Below the pieces are notes generated by a model, which saw only the letters and a program-made list of their open reading frames with translations, was not told the origin of the DNA and did not search any database. Of a stretch of 64,000 nucleotides of DNA, positions 9,512-19,381 are shown piece by piece. The stretch is from Acinetobacter wuhouensis (GTDB lineage Bacteria > Pseudomonadota > Gammaproteobacteria > Pseudomonadales > Moraxellaceae): contig NZ_CP031716.1 of NCBI RefSeq assembly GCF_001696605.3, positions 1,116,001 through 1,180,000 on the forward strand, in the 5' to 3' direction. A program made the position numbers and the translations under genes. Positions within the stretch are counted from its first letter, which is position 1. The number at the start of each line of letters is the position of its first letter.

Positions 9512-9630
9512 AAATTGAGTCCTAAAAGTTTAGGGGGGAGATATGATAAAACAAGTGTTATACGAGAATAGTTTTCACTAAATATCTTAAAAAAGAGGTT
9601 GTGTCATAAGCCTTTAGATACTTGAAATTT

Positions 9631-9672
9631 ACCGCAATAAGTTTAATTTAATAAGCATATTGCGGTTTTTAT
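9631..9672 (+). terminator. probable Rho-independent terminator
   Basis: ACCGCAATA (9631-9639) pairs with TATTGCGGT (9658-9666) and is followed by a T-rich tract. It lies 120 bp after the lipoprotein pair. The remaining spacer to 9855 shows nothing else. Confidence 0.55.
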
Positions 9673-9855
9673 TTGAATAAATTTCTAGTAGTGAGACTCG
9701 CGCTTTTTATTTATAACGAATTGAAACTTTTTTGATTAAACTTTAATAAATAAAACTTTATAAAAGTCAACTCCTCATCTGAGGAATATTTTAATTACAA
9801 AAATAAATATAAAATTACAAACAAGAAATAATGAACAAACAATGGAAACAAGTAA

Positions 9856-11100
9856 ATGAATACAAAACAATTAATCATTAAATTGGGGATGGCTTTAGTT
9901 ACGTTTAGCTCAATGAATTTATATGCAAAAGATGTATTTACATCTGAAATCCAAGTCGATAACCAATCACAGGTGCTTGGTTATAGTAGTATTTCTGACG
10001 TGGCTGATCAGTATGATTCATACAATATGAAAGCTATGTTCCCAACATATACAGAAACTTCATTTGTAAATGCAAAAGTCAATTTACGTGATGTACCTGT
10101 GAATTTAAGCTATGCACAAAACTCTTCGACCTTAACATTTAAAATACCCTCACTTGGTATTGAACGTACTTATACAGGTGCAACTCGTGAAGAAAGTAAG
10201 GACATGTTCCTTGATGCGTTAAAAGGCGAAGATAAAGAATTATTAAAGAAACTTACTGCAGAATGGGTGAAAAACTCACCGATTGATCCAGTTGCAGGCA
10301 ACCCAACCAGTTTACTTTCAATGATGGTAGGTTCTATGACCGATAATTTATCGGATATGGCATCTGATCAAATGTATGGATTAAAAGAAAACTCTTCATC
10401 AAATTTCGGCATGATGCCACGTTTTGGACGTTATACCCAGCAAGGACATGATATTAATGTCTATAACTTGCCACTAACTTATTCACATTGGTTTGAATCA
10501 AATAAAACAGGTTTAGTTTTAGATTTACCGATTACTGTTTCTAAAACATCGGATGGGGCATTATCAGGAAGTTTAAATCTTGGTGTCGGTTTAAATTTTA
10601 AATTAGCATCAACTGAATCAGTAAACTGGTACCTCATGCCACAAATTAGAGGTGGTGTAACTGGTTCTGAAGATTTTGGAACAGCGGCATTAATTTACGG
10701 TGGTGGTTTAAGTAGTAATGCTCAATTCCCTTTAAATGAAAATTCAGCAGTTTCAATCATCAATATGGTGTCTTATTATAAAACTGATTCAATCAAGGTC
10801 GGTGATTTTGACAGTGGATATGATTTGCAGAATACCATTTTGCGTAATGGCGTAGAATATAGTCATGTTTTGCATAAGTCAGTTGCAGGTAGTCCATTGA
10901 TTGCAAAACTTGCATATGCACGTACTGATTTTAGCGGAGATCAACTATTTTCTGAATTGTCACATGATTTTTCTGGCTCTATAGGGTTTAAAAATAAGAA
11001 GCCAAAAGCTTGGATTGATGAATATCGTATCGGTTTTACTTATACCTATGCAGACAAAGATTTAAGAGGCTTTACTATAAATGCAGGTTATACTTTCTAA
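9856..11100 (+). CDS. predicted outer-membrane beta-barrel protein
   Basis: 414-aa protein with a Sec signal peptide (hydrophobic core to about residue 20, likely cleavage after NLYA) and a C-terminal Phe (NAGYTF). From about residue 190 it shows alternating amphipathic strands (for example LNLGVGLNFKLA and GFTYTYADKD), which fits an outer-membrane barrel. The first 150 residues are more polar and could form a plug or periplasmic domain. No specific family is recognised. It is the last gene of the block headed by the LuxR-type regulator and has its own terminator downstream. Confidence 0.6.
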   Translation: MNTKQLIIKLGMALVTFSSMNLYAKDVFTSEIQVDNQSQVLGYSSISDVADQYDSYNMKAMFPTYTETSFVNAKVNLRDVPVNLSYAQNSSTLTFKIPSLGIERTYTGATREESKDMFLDALKGEDKELLKKLTAEWVKNSPIDPVAGNPTSLLSMMVGSMTDNLSDMASDQMYGLKENSSSNFGMMPRFGRYTQQGHDINVYNLPLTYSHWFESNKTGLVLDLPITVSKTSDGALSGSLNLGVGLNFKLASTESVNWYLMPQIRGGVTGSEDFGTAALIYGGGLSSNAQFPLNENSAVSIINMVSYYKTDSIKVGDFDSGYDLQNTILRNGVEYSHVLHKSVAGSPLIAKLAYARTDFSGDQLFSELSHDFSGSIGFKNKKPKAWIDEYRIGFTYTYADKDLRGFTINAGYTF

Positions 11101-11207
11101 AGTTTGAAGAAGTTTATTTTTTGTATTTCCAAATAAATTTTAATCAGGCTCAGGATGCATCACTGATCGTATTCTGAATCTTTAATTAAAACTTAAGATG
11201 TGCTTTT

Positions 11208-11241
11208 GGCTACATTTAATCCTCAATGTGGCCTTTTTTTT
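11208..11241 (+). terminator. Rho-independent terminator
   Basis: GGCTACATT (11208-11216) pairs with AATGTGGCC (11225-11233) with one G-U pair and is followed by a run of T. It ends transcription of the outer-membrane protein gene. Confidence 0.75.
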
Positions 11242-11477
11242 TGAAATGGCCATTCATCGTATACATAATAATAGAGAAATTTGAAAACTTAATTTTAAAG
11301 TTTTGGGACTGTTTTATAGGCTTAAGCGATTATTGATAGATTTAAGTTGTGAATGACTGTTTGGAAAATGATTGTTATTTAAGATTTATAATAAAAATTC
11401 ATATAGATTTTGCGGACATCTTTCATCTAAAACGATTCTGTAAATACATTTTTAATTTCAATAAGAGAAAATAATGT

Positions 11478-11515
11478 AAAAGGCTTATTCATAGAGAGTT
11501 ATGAATAAGCCTTTT
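11478..11515. terminator. strong bidirectional terminator
   Basis: A perfect 16-bp stem: AAAAGGCTTATTCATA pairs with its complement across a 6-nt loop (11494-11499), with A and T runs on both sides. It sits between the rightward outer-membrane protein gene and the leftward catD end, so it serves both directions and closes the cat operon. Confidence 0.85.
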
Positions 11516-11565
11516 AAGTACAATTCAGTACCTTACATTTATTGTACAGCGTGAACGGATAGAGA

Positions 11566-12345
11566 CTATCTAGCTAAGAAATTTTCCAAAGCTTGGTTAA
11601 ATTCTTGAGGCATTTCTACATTGGAGATATGAGAAGCATCTATTTCAAATAGCTCTGCATTGGCAATACGATCGACCATGAATTGTCCATCAGCAACTGT
11701 GGTTACTGGGTCTTGTTGACCCGCAATCACCAAAACAGGCACGCTGATATTCTTTAAATCTTCACGTAAATCCGCCTTAGCCAAAGCCTCACAACAACTT
11801 GCATAACCTTCTGCGCTGCTAGCTGCGAGGTCGTTACTTAAAGATTGTACAATTTGAGTTTGGCTTTGGATAAAGCGTTCTGTAAACCAACGCAATGCTG
11901 CAGTTTCTGCAATAGGTTTTAAACCTTGTTCACGAACAAGTTTAGCACGGTCTAACCATGCTTGTTCCTGACCAATTTTTGCTGCGGTATTGCATACAAT
12001 GACATGGTTAAAATATTCAGGTTTATGAATAGCAAGCCATTGACCTGTTAAACCACCCATGGAAATACCACAGAAATTGGCTTTTTCAATATTTAAATGG
12101 TCAAGTAAATTGATAACATCTTGTCCTAGTTGGTCAATTGTATATGGACCTTGAGGAGCAGAAGATTGTCCATGACCACGTGTGTCATAACAAATTACAA
12201 AATGATCTTTTTGAAAATGCTCAATTTGCACTTGCCACATGCTGTATTTTGTTCCAAGCGAGTTGGAAAATACAATCGCAGGGTTATTCGCATCACCAAA
12301 AGTTTGGTAATTGATTTCGGCATCGTTGGATGTAAATTTTGGCAT
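11566..12345 (-). CDS. catD: 3-oxoadipate enol-lactonase
   Basis: Alpha/beta hydrolase that opens 3-oxoadipate enol-lactone to 3-oxoadipate in the catechol branch of the beta-ketoadipate pathway. The 259-aa length is normal. The nucleophile elbow is GISMGG (Ser about residue 95), the acid is in GQQDPVT and the catalytic His is in DASHISN. It is the last gene of the leftward catBCIJFD operon, 53 bp after catF. A short palindrome lies between the two, and a strong terminator follows. The position identifies the catechol-branch copy (catD) rather than pcaD. Confidence 0.93.
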   Translation of the reverse strand: MPKFTSNDAEINYQTFGDANNPAIVFSNSLGTKYSMWQVQIEHFQKDHFVICYDTRGHGQSSAPQGPYTIDQLGQDVINLLDHLNIEKANFCGISMGGLTGQWLAIHKPEYFNHVIVCNTAAKIGQEQAWLDRAKLVREQGLKPIAETAALRWFTERFIQSQTQIVQSLSNDLAASSAEGYASCCEALAKADLREDLKNISVPVLVIAGQQDPVTTVADGQFMVDRIANAELFEIDASHISNVEMPQEFNQALENFLAR

Positions 12346-12362
12346 GTATAAATCCTTCCCAA

Positions 12363-12383
12363 CCTCCCTTTATAAAAGGGAGG
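12363..12383. repeat. short intergenic palindrome
   Basis: CCTCCCTTT, loop ATA, AAAGGGAGG between catF and catD. The same type of element recurs at 13641-13661, so it is an interspersed palindromic repeat rather than an operon terminator. It may tune mRNA stability between the two genes. Confidence 0.6.
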
Positions 12384-12398
12384 GGATTATTAATTGTT

Positions 12399-13604
12399 TT
12401 AAACTCTTTCAATAATCAAAGCGATGCCTTGACCGACACCGATACACATTGAACATAGGGCATATTTACCATCAATAGCTTCAAGTTGATTCAATGCTGT
12501 TGTGACTAGACGTGCACCTGATGCACCGAGCGGATGACCAATGGCAATTGCACCGCCATTTGGATTGACGTGTGTTGCACCATCTTCTAAACCTAGATCA
12601 CGAGTGACTGCCAAAGCTTGTGCTGCAAATGCTTCATTCAGTTCAATCACATCCATTTGACTTAAAGTTAAGCCTGTTTGTGCAAGTAACTTTTTGATCG
12701 CAGGTGCAGGACCAAAGCCCATGATGCGAGGTTCAACACCAACAGTAGTTGCACCAATGATTTTAGCGCGGGCTTTTAAATTGTACTTTTCAATCGCTTC
12801 ATCAGAAGCAATCAAAAGTGCAGCAGCACCATCATTAATGCCTGAAGCATTACCCGCAGTCACTGTACCATCGGCTTTGACCACGGGTTTAAGTTTAGTC
12901 AAACCTTCAATCGTGGTAGATGCACGTGGATGTTCATCGGTATCCACCACAATAGCATCGCCTTTACGCTGTGGAATGGTCACGGCAATGATTTCTTTAG
13001 CAAAGAAACCTTTGGCTTGTGCAGCCGCTGTACGTTGCTGACTTTCTAAGGCAAATTTGTCTTGATCGGCACGATTGATATTAAATTGTTCAGCCACATT
13101 TTCAGCCGTTTGTGGCATGGTTTCAACACCATACATTTCTTTCAGCTTTGGATTGATAAAACGCCAACCCATCGTGGTGTCTTCAAGTTTTTGGCTACGA
13201 CCGTATGCACTGTCAGATTTACCCATGACTAAGGGTGCACGTGACATACTTTCTACACCGCCTGCAATGATCAAATCCGCTTCACCTGCTTTGATTGCAC
13301 GGGCTGCCATAGCGACAGCATCAAGTGATGAACCACATAAGCGGTTTACAGTGGTTGCAGGGACTTGGTAGGGAACACCTGCTAAAAGTGCAGACATCCG
13401 TCCCACATTACGGTTGTCTTCACCTGCTTGGTTGGCACAGCCGTAGATCACATCGTCAACCAATTCCCAATTAATAGATGGATTACGTTCCATTAGAGCT
13501 TTGATGGGTAATGCACCAAGATCATCTGCACGGATAGGGGCGAGTCCGCCTGCATAGCGTCCGAATGGGGTACGGATGGCGTCAATGATATATGCGTTTT
13601 TCAT
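12399..13604 (-). CDS. catF: 3-oxoadipyl-CoA thiolase
   Basis: Cleaves 3-oxoadipyl-CoA to succinyl-CoA and acetyl-CoA, the last step of the pathway. The 401-aa thiolase has the acylated Cys in RLCGSSLDAV (about residue 90), the conserved NEAFA segment, the GHPLGASGAR His motif and the C-terminal CSMCIGVGQG Cys. It is read leftward between catJ and catD. Interspersed palindromes in both flanking gaps are the only irregularities. Confidence 0.94.
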   Translation of the reverse strand: MKNAYIIDAIRTPFGRYAGGLAPIRADDLGALPIKALMERNPSINWELVDDVIYGCANQAGEDNRNVGRMSALLAGVPYQVPATTVNRLCGSSLDAVAMAARAIKAGEADLIIAGGVESMSRAPLVMGKSDSAYGRSQKLEDTTMGWRFINPKLKEMYGVETMPQTAENVAEQFNINRADQDKFALESQQRTAAAQAKGFFAKEIIAVTIPQRKGDAIVVDTDEHPRASTTIEGLTKLKPVVKADGTVTAGNASGINDGAAALLIASDEAIEKYNLKARAKIIGATTVGVEPRIMGFGPAPAIKKLLAQTGLTLSQMDVIELNEAFAAQALAVTRDLGLEDGATHVNPNGGAIAIGHPLGASGARLVTTALNQLEAIDGKYALCSMCIGVGQGIALIIERV

Positions 13605-13640
13605 TGTTTATATAGTCCTTTTAACCTTAATCCCTCCCGA

Positions 13641-13713
13641 CCTCCCTTTAAAAAAGGGAGGAGAACTGCATCTCAAATTTAGGATGTGGAAGTCCCCCTT
13701 TTTTAAAGGGGGG
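13641..13713. repeat. pair of intergenic palindromic repeats
   Basis: Two palindromes lie in the catJ-catF gap: CCTCCCTTTA/AAAAAGGGAGG at 13641-13661 and TCCCCCTTTTTT/AAAGGGGGG at 13693-13713, the second followed by TTTAGGGGGATTC. They resemble the purine/pyrimidine palindromic repeats scattered through Acinetobacter intergenic regions. They sit inside one operon, so they are expected to be transcribed. Confidence 0.65.
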
Positions 13714-13745
13714 TTTAGGGGGATTCTATATATTTCTAAAGTGCC

Positions 13746-14396
13746 TTAAGCAGTTGCATCAATCAATTTTGCACCCGTCATCGACTGCAATTCGTCAAAG
13801 CTTAAACCATCCACTTTTTCTATGACTTTCATACCTTCAGCAGTCACATCAATCACGCAAAGGTCTGTATAAATACGATCTACACATTTCAAACCTGTCG
13901 CAGGATAAGACAGTTCAGCCACGATTTTCGGTTCGCCTTTTTTAGTGACATGGTCTGTTGTGATAAACACTTTCTTTGCCCCAACGGCTAAATCCATCGC
14001 ACCACCCACCGCAGGAATCGCATCTGGTGCGCCTGTATGCCAGTTAGCTAAGTCACCATTTTCAGCAATTTGAAAAGCACCCAAAACAGCAATGTCTAAG
14101 TGTCCACCACGCATCATGGCAAAGGAATCACCGTGGTGGAAGAAGCAACCACCTGTGAGCATAGTGACAAATTCTTTACCTGCATTAATTAATTCAGGAT
14201 CACGATCTTCTTCCGCAGGTGGTGGACCAAACGCTAATAAACCATTTTCAGAATGTAAAAATACGTCTTTATCCGATGGTAGGTAATTTGAAATTTTGGT
14301 CGGTAAGCCAATGCCTAGATTGACATAAGCACCATCTGGAATGTCTTGTGCCACACGTTCAGCAATTTGATCACGGCTTAATTTGGTATAACTCAT
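13746..14396 (-). CDS. catJ: 3-oxoadipate CoA-transferase subunit B
   Basis: Beta subunit of the enzyme that moves CoA from succinyl-CoA to 3-oxoadipate. The 216-aa protein carries the catalytic Glu in SENGLLAFGP (about residue 50) and the GIGLPTK motif near residue 28. It follows catI by 20 bp on the minus strand, and the two subunits are expected to form a heterotetramer. catF lies 141 bp downstream across palindromic repeats. Confidence 0.93.
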   Translation of the reverse strand: MSYTKLSRDQIAERVAQDIPDGAYVNLGIGLPTKISNYLPSDKDVFLHSENGLLAFGPPPAEEDRDPELINAGKEFVTMLTGGCFFHHGDSFAMMRGGHLDIAVLGAFQIAENGDLANWHTGAPDAIPAVGGAMDLAVGAKKVFITTDHVTKKGEPKIVAELSYPATGLKCVDRIYTDLCVIDVTAEGMKVIEKVDGLSFDELQSMTGAKLIDATA

Positions 14397-14416
14397 TTTA
14401 AATTCTCCGTATCTTA

Positions 14417-15100
14417 TTACTGTGCGTTATTGTCAGTGGAACCGACAGCGACAACGTGTTGAACAAAAATCCCTGGGGTAATGATATGTTCAGGATCTAG
14501 TGCACCGAGTTCAACCACTTCTGACACTTGTGCAATCGTCACATCTGCTGCCATTGCCATGATTGGACCGAAGTTACGTGCAGATTTGTTGTAGACTAAA
14601 TTGCCCCAACGGTCGCCTTGATGTGCTTTGATTAAAGCAAAATCAGCTTTGATTGGATTTTCTAAAACAAAGTCTTTGCCTTCATAATTTAAGGTCGGCT
14701 TGCCTTCAGCAAGCATCGTTCCAAAACCTGTTGGGGTGTAGATTGGTCCTAAGCCCATGCCTGCAGCCTGGATACGACAAGCTAAGTTGCCTTGTGGAAC
14801 AAGTTCGAGTTCAATTTTTCCTGCGCGATAGAGTTCATCAAACACCCAGGAGTCTGACTGACGTGGGAATGAACAAATGATTTTACGGACTGCACCTGTT
14901 TTTAGAAGTTTAGCTAAACCGTAATCGCCATTGCCTGCGTTGTTATTGATAATGACAAGGTCTTTCACACCTAGTTCGATCAAGCCATCAATGAGTTCAG
15001 CGGGTTGTCCTGCTGTGCCAAATCCACCAATCATGATGGTCGTACCATCTTTGATCTGGGAAAGTGCTTCTTTCAGTGAAGCTGAGCTTTTATCAATCAT
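14417..15100 (-). CDS. catI: 3-oxoadipate CoA-transferase subunit A
   Basis: Alpha subunit of the 3-oxoadipate CoA-transferase. The 227-aa length is typical. The GGFGTAGQPAELI motif near residue 24 forms part of the CoA site, and IINNNAGNG follows. It is translated leftward just before catJ. The 200-bp gap upstream, towards catC, holds no gene and could contain a secondary promoter, though none is obvious. Confidence 0.93.
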   Translation of the reverse strand: MIDKSSASLKEALSQIKDGTTIMIGGFGTAGQPAELIDGLIELGVKDLVIINNNAGNGDYGLAKLLKTGAVRKIICSFPRQSDSWVFDELYRAGKIELELVPQGNLACRIQAAGMGLGPIYTPTGFGTMLAEGKPTLNYEGKDFVLENPIKADFALIKAHQGDRWGNLVYNKSARNFGPIMAMAADVTIAQVSEVVELGALDPEHIITPGIFVQHVVAVGSTDNNAQ

Positions 15101-15301
15101 GTGATTAACCTTATCTGCATTTTCATGAATTTCTATGCATAAATATCGCTTCTGAATAGTTATGCGTAGAAATTGTGGTGTTGCGATAACTTTAGAAATT
15201 AAGCCTTAAATCTGAAGCATTGTTATTGAATCACTCAACTGACGTTACGTTCTAAAGTGGGTTCAAGCCACCCTAAGATGTTAGAGTGGCTTGATTTCTG
15301 A

Positions 15302-15592
15302 TCAGGTATCATCTTCACGAATAGAAGACGGGTGACGGTTTAAGGCAGTCACCTGAATATCCATATAAGGGTAGAGGGGTAAGCCTTGTAAGATATTGTG
15401 TAATTCTTCATTACTTTCAACATCAAAAATACTGATATTGGAATACTGACCCGTTATGCGCCAAATGTGACGCCATTTCCCTTGTCGTTGCAAATCCTGA
15501 GAATATGCTTTTTCAACGGCTTTAATTTCATTGGCTTTTTCAGTTGGCATATCGAGTGGGATATGAACGTCCATTTTTACTTGGAAAAGCAT
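15302..15592 (-). CDS. catC: muconolactone delta-isomerase
   Basis: 96-aa isomerase that converts muconolactone to 3-oxoadipate enol-lactone. It shows the family pattern: MLFQVKMDVHIP at the start, a central WRITGQYSNISIFDVES strand and LPLYPYMDIQVTALNRHP near the end. It begins 14 bp after catB on the minus strand. It is the second gene of the CatM-controlled operon. Confidence 0.95.
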   Translation of the reverse strand: MLFQVKMDVHIPLDMPTEKANEIKAVEKAYSQDLQRQGKWRHIWRITGQYSNISIFDVESNEELHNILQGLPLYPYMDIQVTALNRHPSSIREDDT

Positions 15593-15606
15593 GACGGCTC
15601 CTTCAA

Positions 15607-16716
15607 TTATTGACGACGTAGGTTGTCGATTTTGTCTTCATCCAATTCAATCCCTAAGCCATGACCCGTTGGGATTTTTAGCTCAAAGTTTTCGTATTGA
15701 AGAGGTGTTTTTAAAATTTGTTCAGTAAGTAGTAATGGACCAAAAAGCTCAGTGCCATAAGCTAGGTTACTGAATGTAGAAAATACGTGTGCTGATGCAA
15801 TTGTTCCTACAGGACCTTCAAGCATGGTGCCACCATAAAGGTCGATCCCTGCTAAATTGGCAATTTTTCCAACTTCGCAGCCTTCAATTAAACCGCCAGA
15901 CTGTGCGACTTTGACTGCAAAAACAGAAGCAGCATTACGTTTAGCTAGTTCATAAGCGCTTTGTGGACCCATTAAAGATTCATCAGCCATAATGGCAATA
16001 TCAAACTTACGCGTCAGTCGTTCCATTGCATCAATATTGTGAATGGCGCAAGGCTGTTCGATGAGATCAATGCCACCGTCTTGGAGCATTTGAATGCCTT
16101 TAATCGCAGTTAACTCAGACCAAGCACGATTGACATCGACACGAATTGAAATGTCATCGCCCAATGCTTTTTTAATCGCTAAAACATGTTCAACATCTTG
16201 TTCTACAGGACGAGAGCCGATTTTTAGTTTGAAGACATTGTGCCGTTTGCTTTCAATCATTTTTTGCGCTTCAGCAATGTCTTTTTCAGTATTGCCAGAT
16301 GCAAGAACCCAAAGAACTGAAATGCTGTCACGTAAACGTCCGCCTAAGACTTCGCTTAAAGGTAAGCCTAAACGCTGTGCCTGGATATCCAGTAATGCAG
16401 TCTGAATTGCGCATTTAGCAAAACGGTTACCATTGATATTACGGTTAATCGTTTGCATCGTTTGTGCGACGTTTAAATTGTTTAAAGTTTTTAATAAGGG
16501 TGCAAAATAAGTTTCAATATTGGTTTTAACACTTTCTGGACTTTCTTCACCATAGCCTAAGCCACCGATTGTGGTCGCTTCACCCCAGCCGATAAAGCCA
16601 TCTTCCGTGCTTACTTTGACCAGTACTAAGGTTTGTGTTTGCATTGTTGCAACCGCCATCTTGTGCGGACGGATGGTTGGAATCTCAACAAGCAATGTTT
16701 CTATGGATGTATACAT
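15607..16716 (-). CDS. catB: muconate cycloisomerase
   Basis: Converts cis,cis-muconate to muconolactone. The 369-aa member of the enolase superfamily shows the KLKIG lysine pair near residue 168, metal ligands in RVDVNRAWSE, LIEQPC and MADESLMG, and the second lysine in FAVKVAQSGG. It is the first gene of the leftward cat operon. The start lies close to the CatM boxes in the divergent catB-catM promoter region. Confidence 0.95.
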   Translation of the reverse strand: MYTSIETLLVEIPTIRPHKMAVATMQTQTLVLVKVSTEDGFIGWGEATTIGGLGYGEESPESVKTNIETYFAPLLKTLNNLNVAQTMQTINRNINGNRFAKCAIQTALLDIQAQRLGLPLSEVLGGRLRDSISVLWVLASGNTEKDIAEAQKMIESKRHNVFKLKIGSRPVEQDVEHVLAIKKALGDDISIRVDVNRAWSELTAIKGIQMLQDGGIDLIEQPCAIHNIDAMERLTRKFDIAIMADESLMGPQSAYELAKRNAASVFAVKVAQSGGLIEGCEVGKIANLAGIDLYGGTMLEGPVGTIASAHVFSTFSNLAYGTELFGPLLLTEQILKTPLQYENFELKIPTGHGLGIELDEDKIDNLRRQ

Positions 16717-16748
16717 TGCAAATTTTTCTTCAGTGTTTAACTATTTAT

Positions 16749-17770
<1,022 letters not shown>

Positions 17771-17830
17771 AAGTTCATGATGATATTTACTCAATAATGA
17801 TCATCTTTTATATCGTGATTAAATGCGTTT

Positions 17831-19381
17831 TTAATCCTTTATTCTTAAACAATGAGCAATCTGTTGTAAGGTTTGTTCATCATGGCTTAAGCCTTGTTGA
17901 ATAACCTCAATTTGTATTTGAATATTGCTTAGCGTTTTTTGGCATTGTGAAATAACTTCATCTGTATGCACATCTAGTTTTTGCCATAAACTTTGTGAAA
18001 TTTCAGTGTACAAACGATCATGTCCAATGGCTAAGATTTCTTTTGTATCATCAGCATAAATGACTTCATAGCTGAGATGCTTAGCAAATTTTAGAGGTTT
18101 AAATGGAAGACTCTGCAGTTGATAATCAACTAAGGTATCTGAAATCTGTTGAGACAGAAATTGCTCCGCCTGTTGTGTCAAAGTGTTGTAAAGCTCATCT
18201 ACAGCTTGTTGCTCAGCAAATTGTTCCAATAGACTTGGTAGCGTTGCAATCATACCGCGCCAGGTTTGGGTCATGATTTGCTCTTTGCTTTGCACCAATG
18301 TATCACTAGCATGGTTCAGATTTTGTTGTAATTGATGCAATTGAGGGACAATTTCCACCTGTAATGGCATTAAAATCTGTTCTTGTAAATGGTGTAGTAA
18401 AGCTTCTGCGGGTTTACGTTGCTTATAAGCTAAAGCAGGTTGAATCAAATGCATTAATGCATTAAATAAACGATCAAAACCAGCACTTTGCATCGCTTGA
18501 TCATTAAAGTCAGCATTTTTCAGCATCTGTGAGGATGTGGAAATCGGGGATTGTAGCAGGCTTGGATCAACGTGCATTTCTATGAGTTGATCCATCGCAC
18601 GGGTATGTACATCGTTTTCTTGTAAATGACGTTGTCCAGGGCTTTTATTGCACAAAATCTGACAGATCTCACCATCCACCTCATCTTCTTCAAAATAATC
18701 ACTGCGAGTGATCACAGGCAATAAAGGTTTATGTCGACGTAATTCTTGCCCCAGAGCGGCTAACTCTTTGACCTGACCAGGTGAAGATGAACTGCTTAAC
18801 CACAGTACACCATCCGCACTGTCTAAAAAGCGCTGAGTCAAGTCTGCATTTTCAGGTGTTACTGAATGTAATCCTGGGGTGTCTAACAGGATTAAATTCT
18901 TACCTAAGCAGACACCTTGTAAACGTGTGGTGGTTTCTGTTGCACCTTCTTTAAAACGATCCTGGCTTTCAACAATTTCACCATCTTCAAGATAAAAATA
19001 CTCAACACTTTGCTGATGTCTGTGAAAACATTCTGCCAATACATTGCATAATGAGCTTTTACCTGCATTGAATTTTCCAAAAATCAGCAAAATAATTTTG
19101 TCATCAAAGTGATCTGCAATGGATTGCGCAGCGTGTAAGGTATCTAACTGGGTTTCCCAATGGTTGAGGTAACGGTCAAGTTGAGCATTGAGTGTCGCAA
19201 TATCCAGTGCTATTGAACTTTCTGAAGTTAGCCCATGACTGTTTAAACGCTGATCATTGAGATTGCGCGCCAGTTGTTGATGCCAGGCATGCATTTTATC
19301 TAAATGTGCAACAATATCTTTTTCAGGCTGATCAAAGGCTTCGGTGGCATGAATGAAAGTTTGAATTGAGTTATGGATCAT
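17831..19381 (-). CDS. dynamin-like GTPase, second of a pair
   Basis: 516-aa large GTPase. The P-loop GKFNAGKSS is near residue 102, the G3 motif DTPGLHS follows at about 180, and the G4-like motif is TRSD. The C-terminal 250 residues are helical and Gln-rich, as in bacterial dynamin-like or stalk GTPases. Its start overlaps the end of the upstream GTPase gene by 4 bp (ATGA), and bacterial dynamin-like proteins often occur as such tandem pairs acting in membrane remodelling or damage repair. Its location between catA and catM is odd for its predicted role. No function in catechol degradation is established. Confidence 0.75.
   Translation of the reverse strand: MIHNSIQTFIHATEAFDQPEKDIVAHLDKMHAWHQQLARNLNDQRLNSHGLTSESSIALDIATLNAQLDRYLNHWETQLDTLHAAQSIADHFDDKIILLIFGKFNAGKSSLCNVLAECFHRHQQSVEYFYLEDGEIVESQDRFKEGATETTTRLQGVCLGKNLILLDTPGLHSVTPENADLTQRFLDSADGVLWLSSSSSPGQVKELAALGQELRRHKPLLPVITRSDYFEEDEVDGEICQILCNKSPGQRHLQENDVHTRAMDQLIEMHVDPSLLQSPISTSSQMLKNADFNDQAMQSAGFDRLFNALMHLIQPALAYKQRKPAEALLHHLQEQILMPLQVEIVPQLHQLQQNLNHASDTLVQSKEQIMTQTWRGMIATLPSLLEQFAEQQAVDELYNTLTQQAEQFLSQQISDTLVDYQLQSLPFKPLKFAKHLSYEVIYADDTKEILAIGHDRLYTEISQSLWQKLDVHTDEVISQCQKTLSNIQIQIEVIQQGLSHDEQTLQQIAHCLRIKD

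Noticed and set aside
9545..9570. XerC-arm-like TTATACGAGAAT near 9553
   Set aside because: No XerD arm is present at the required 6-bp spacing.
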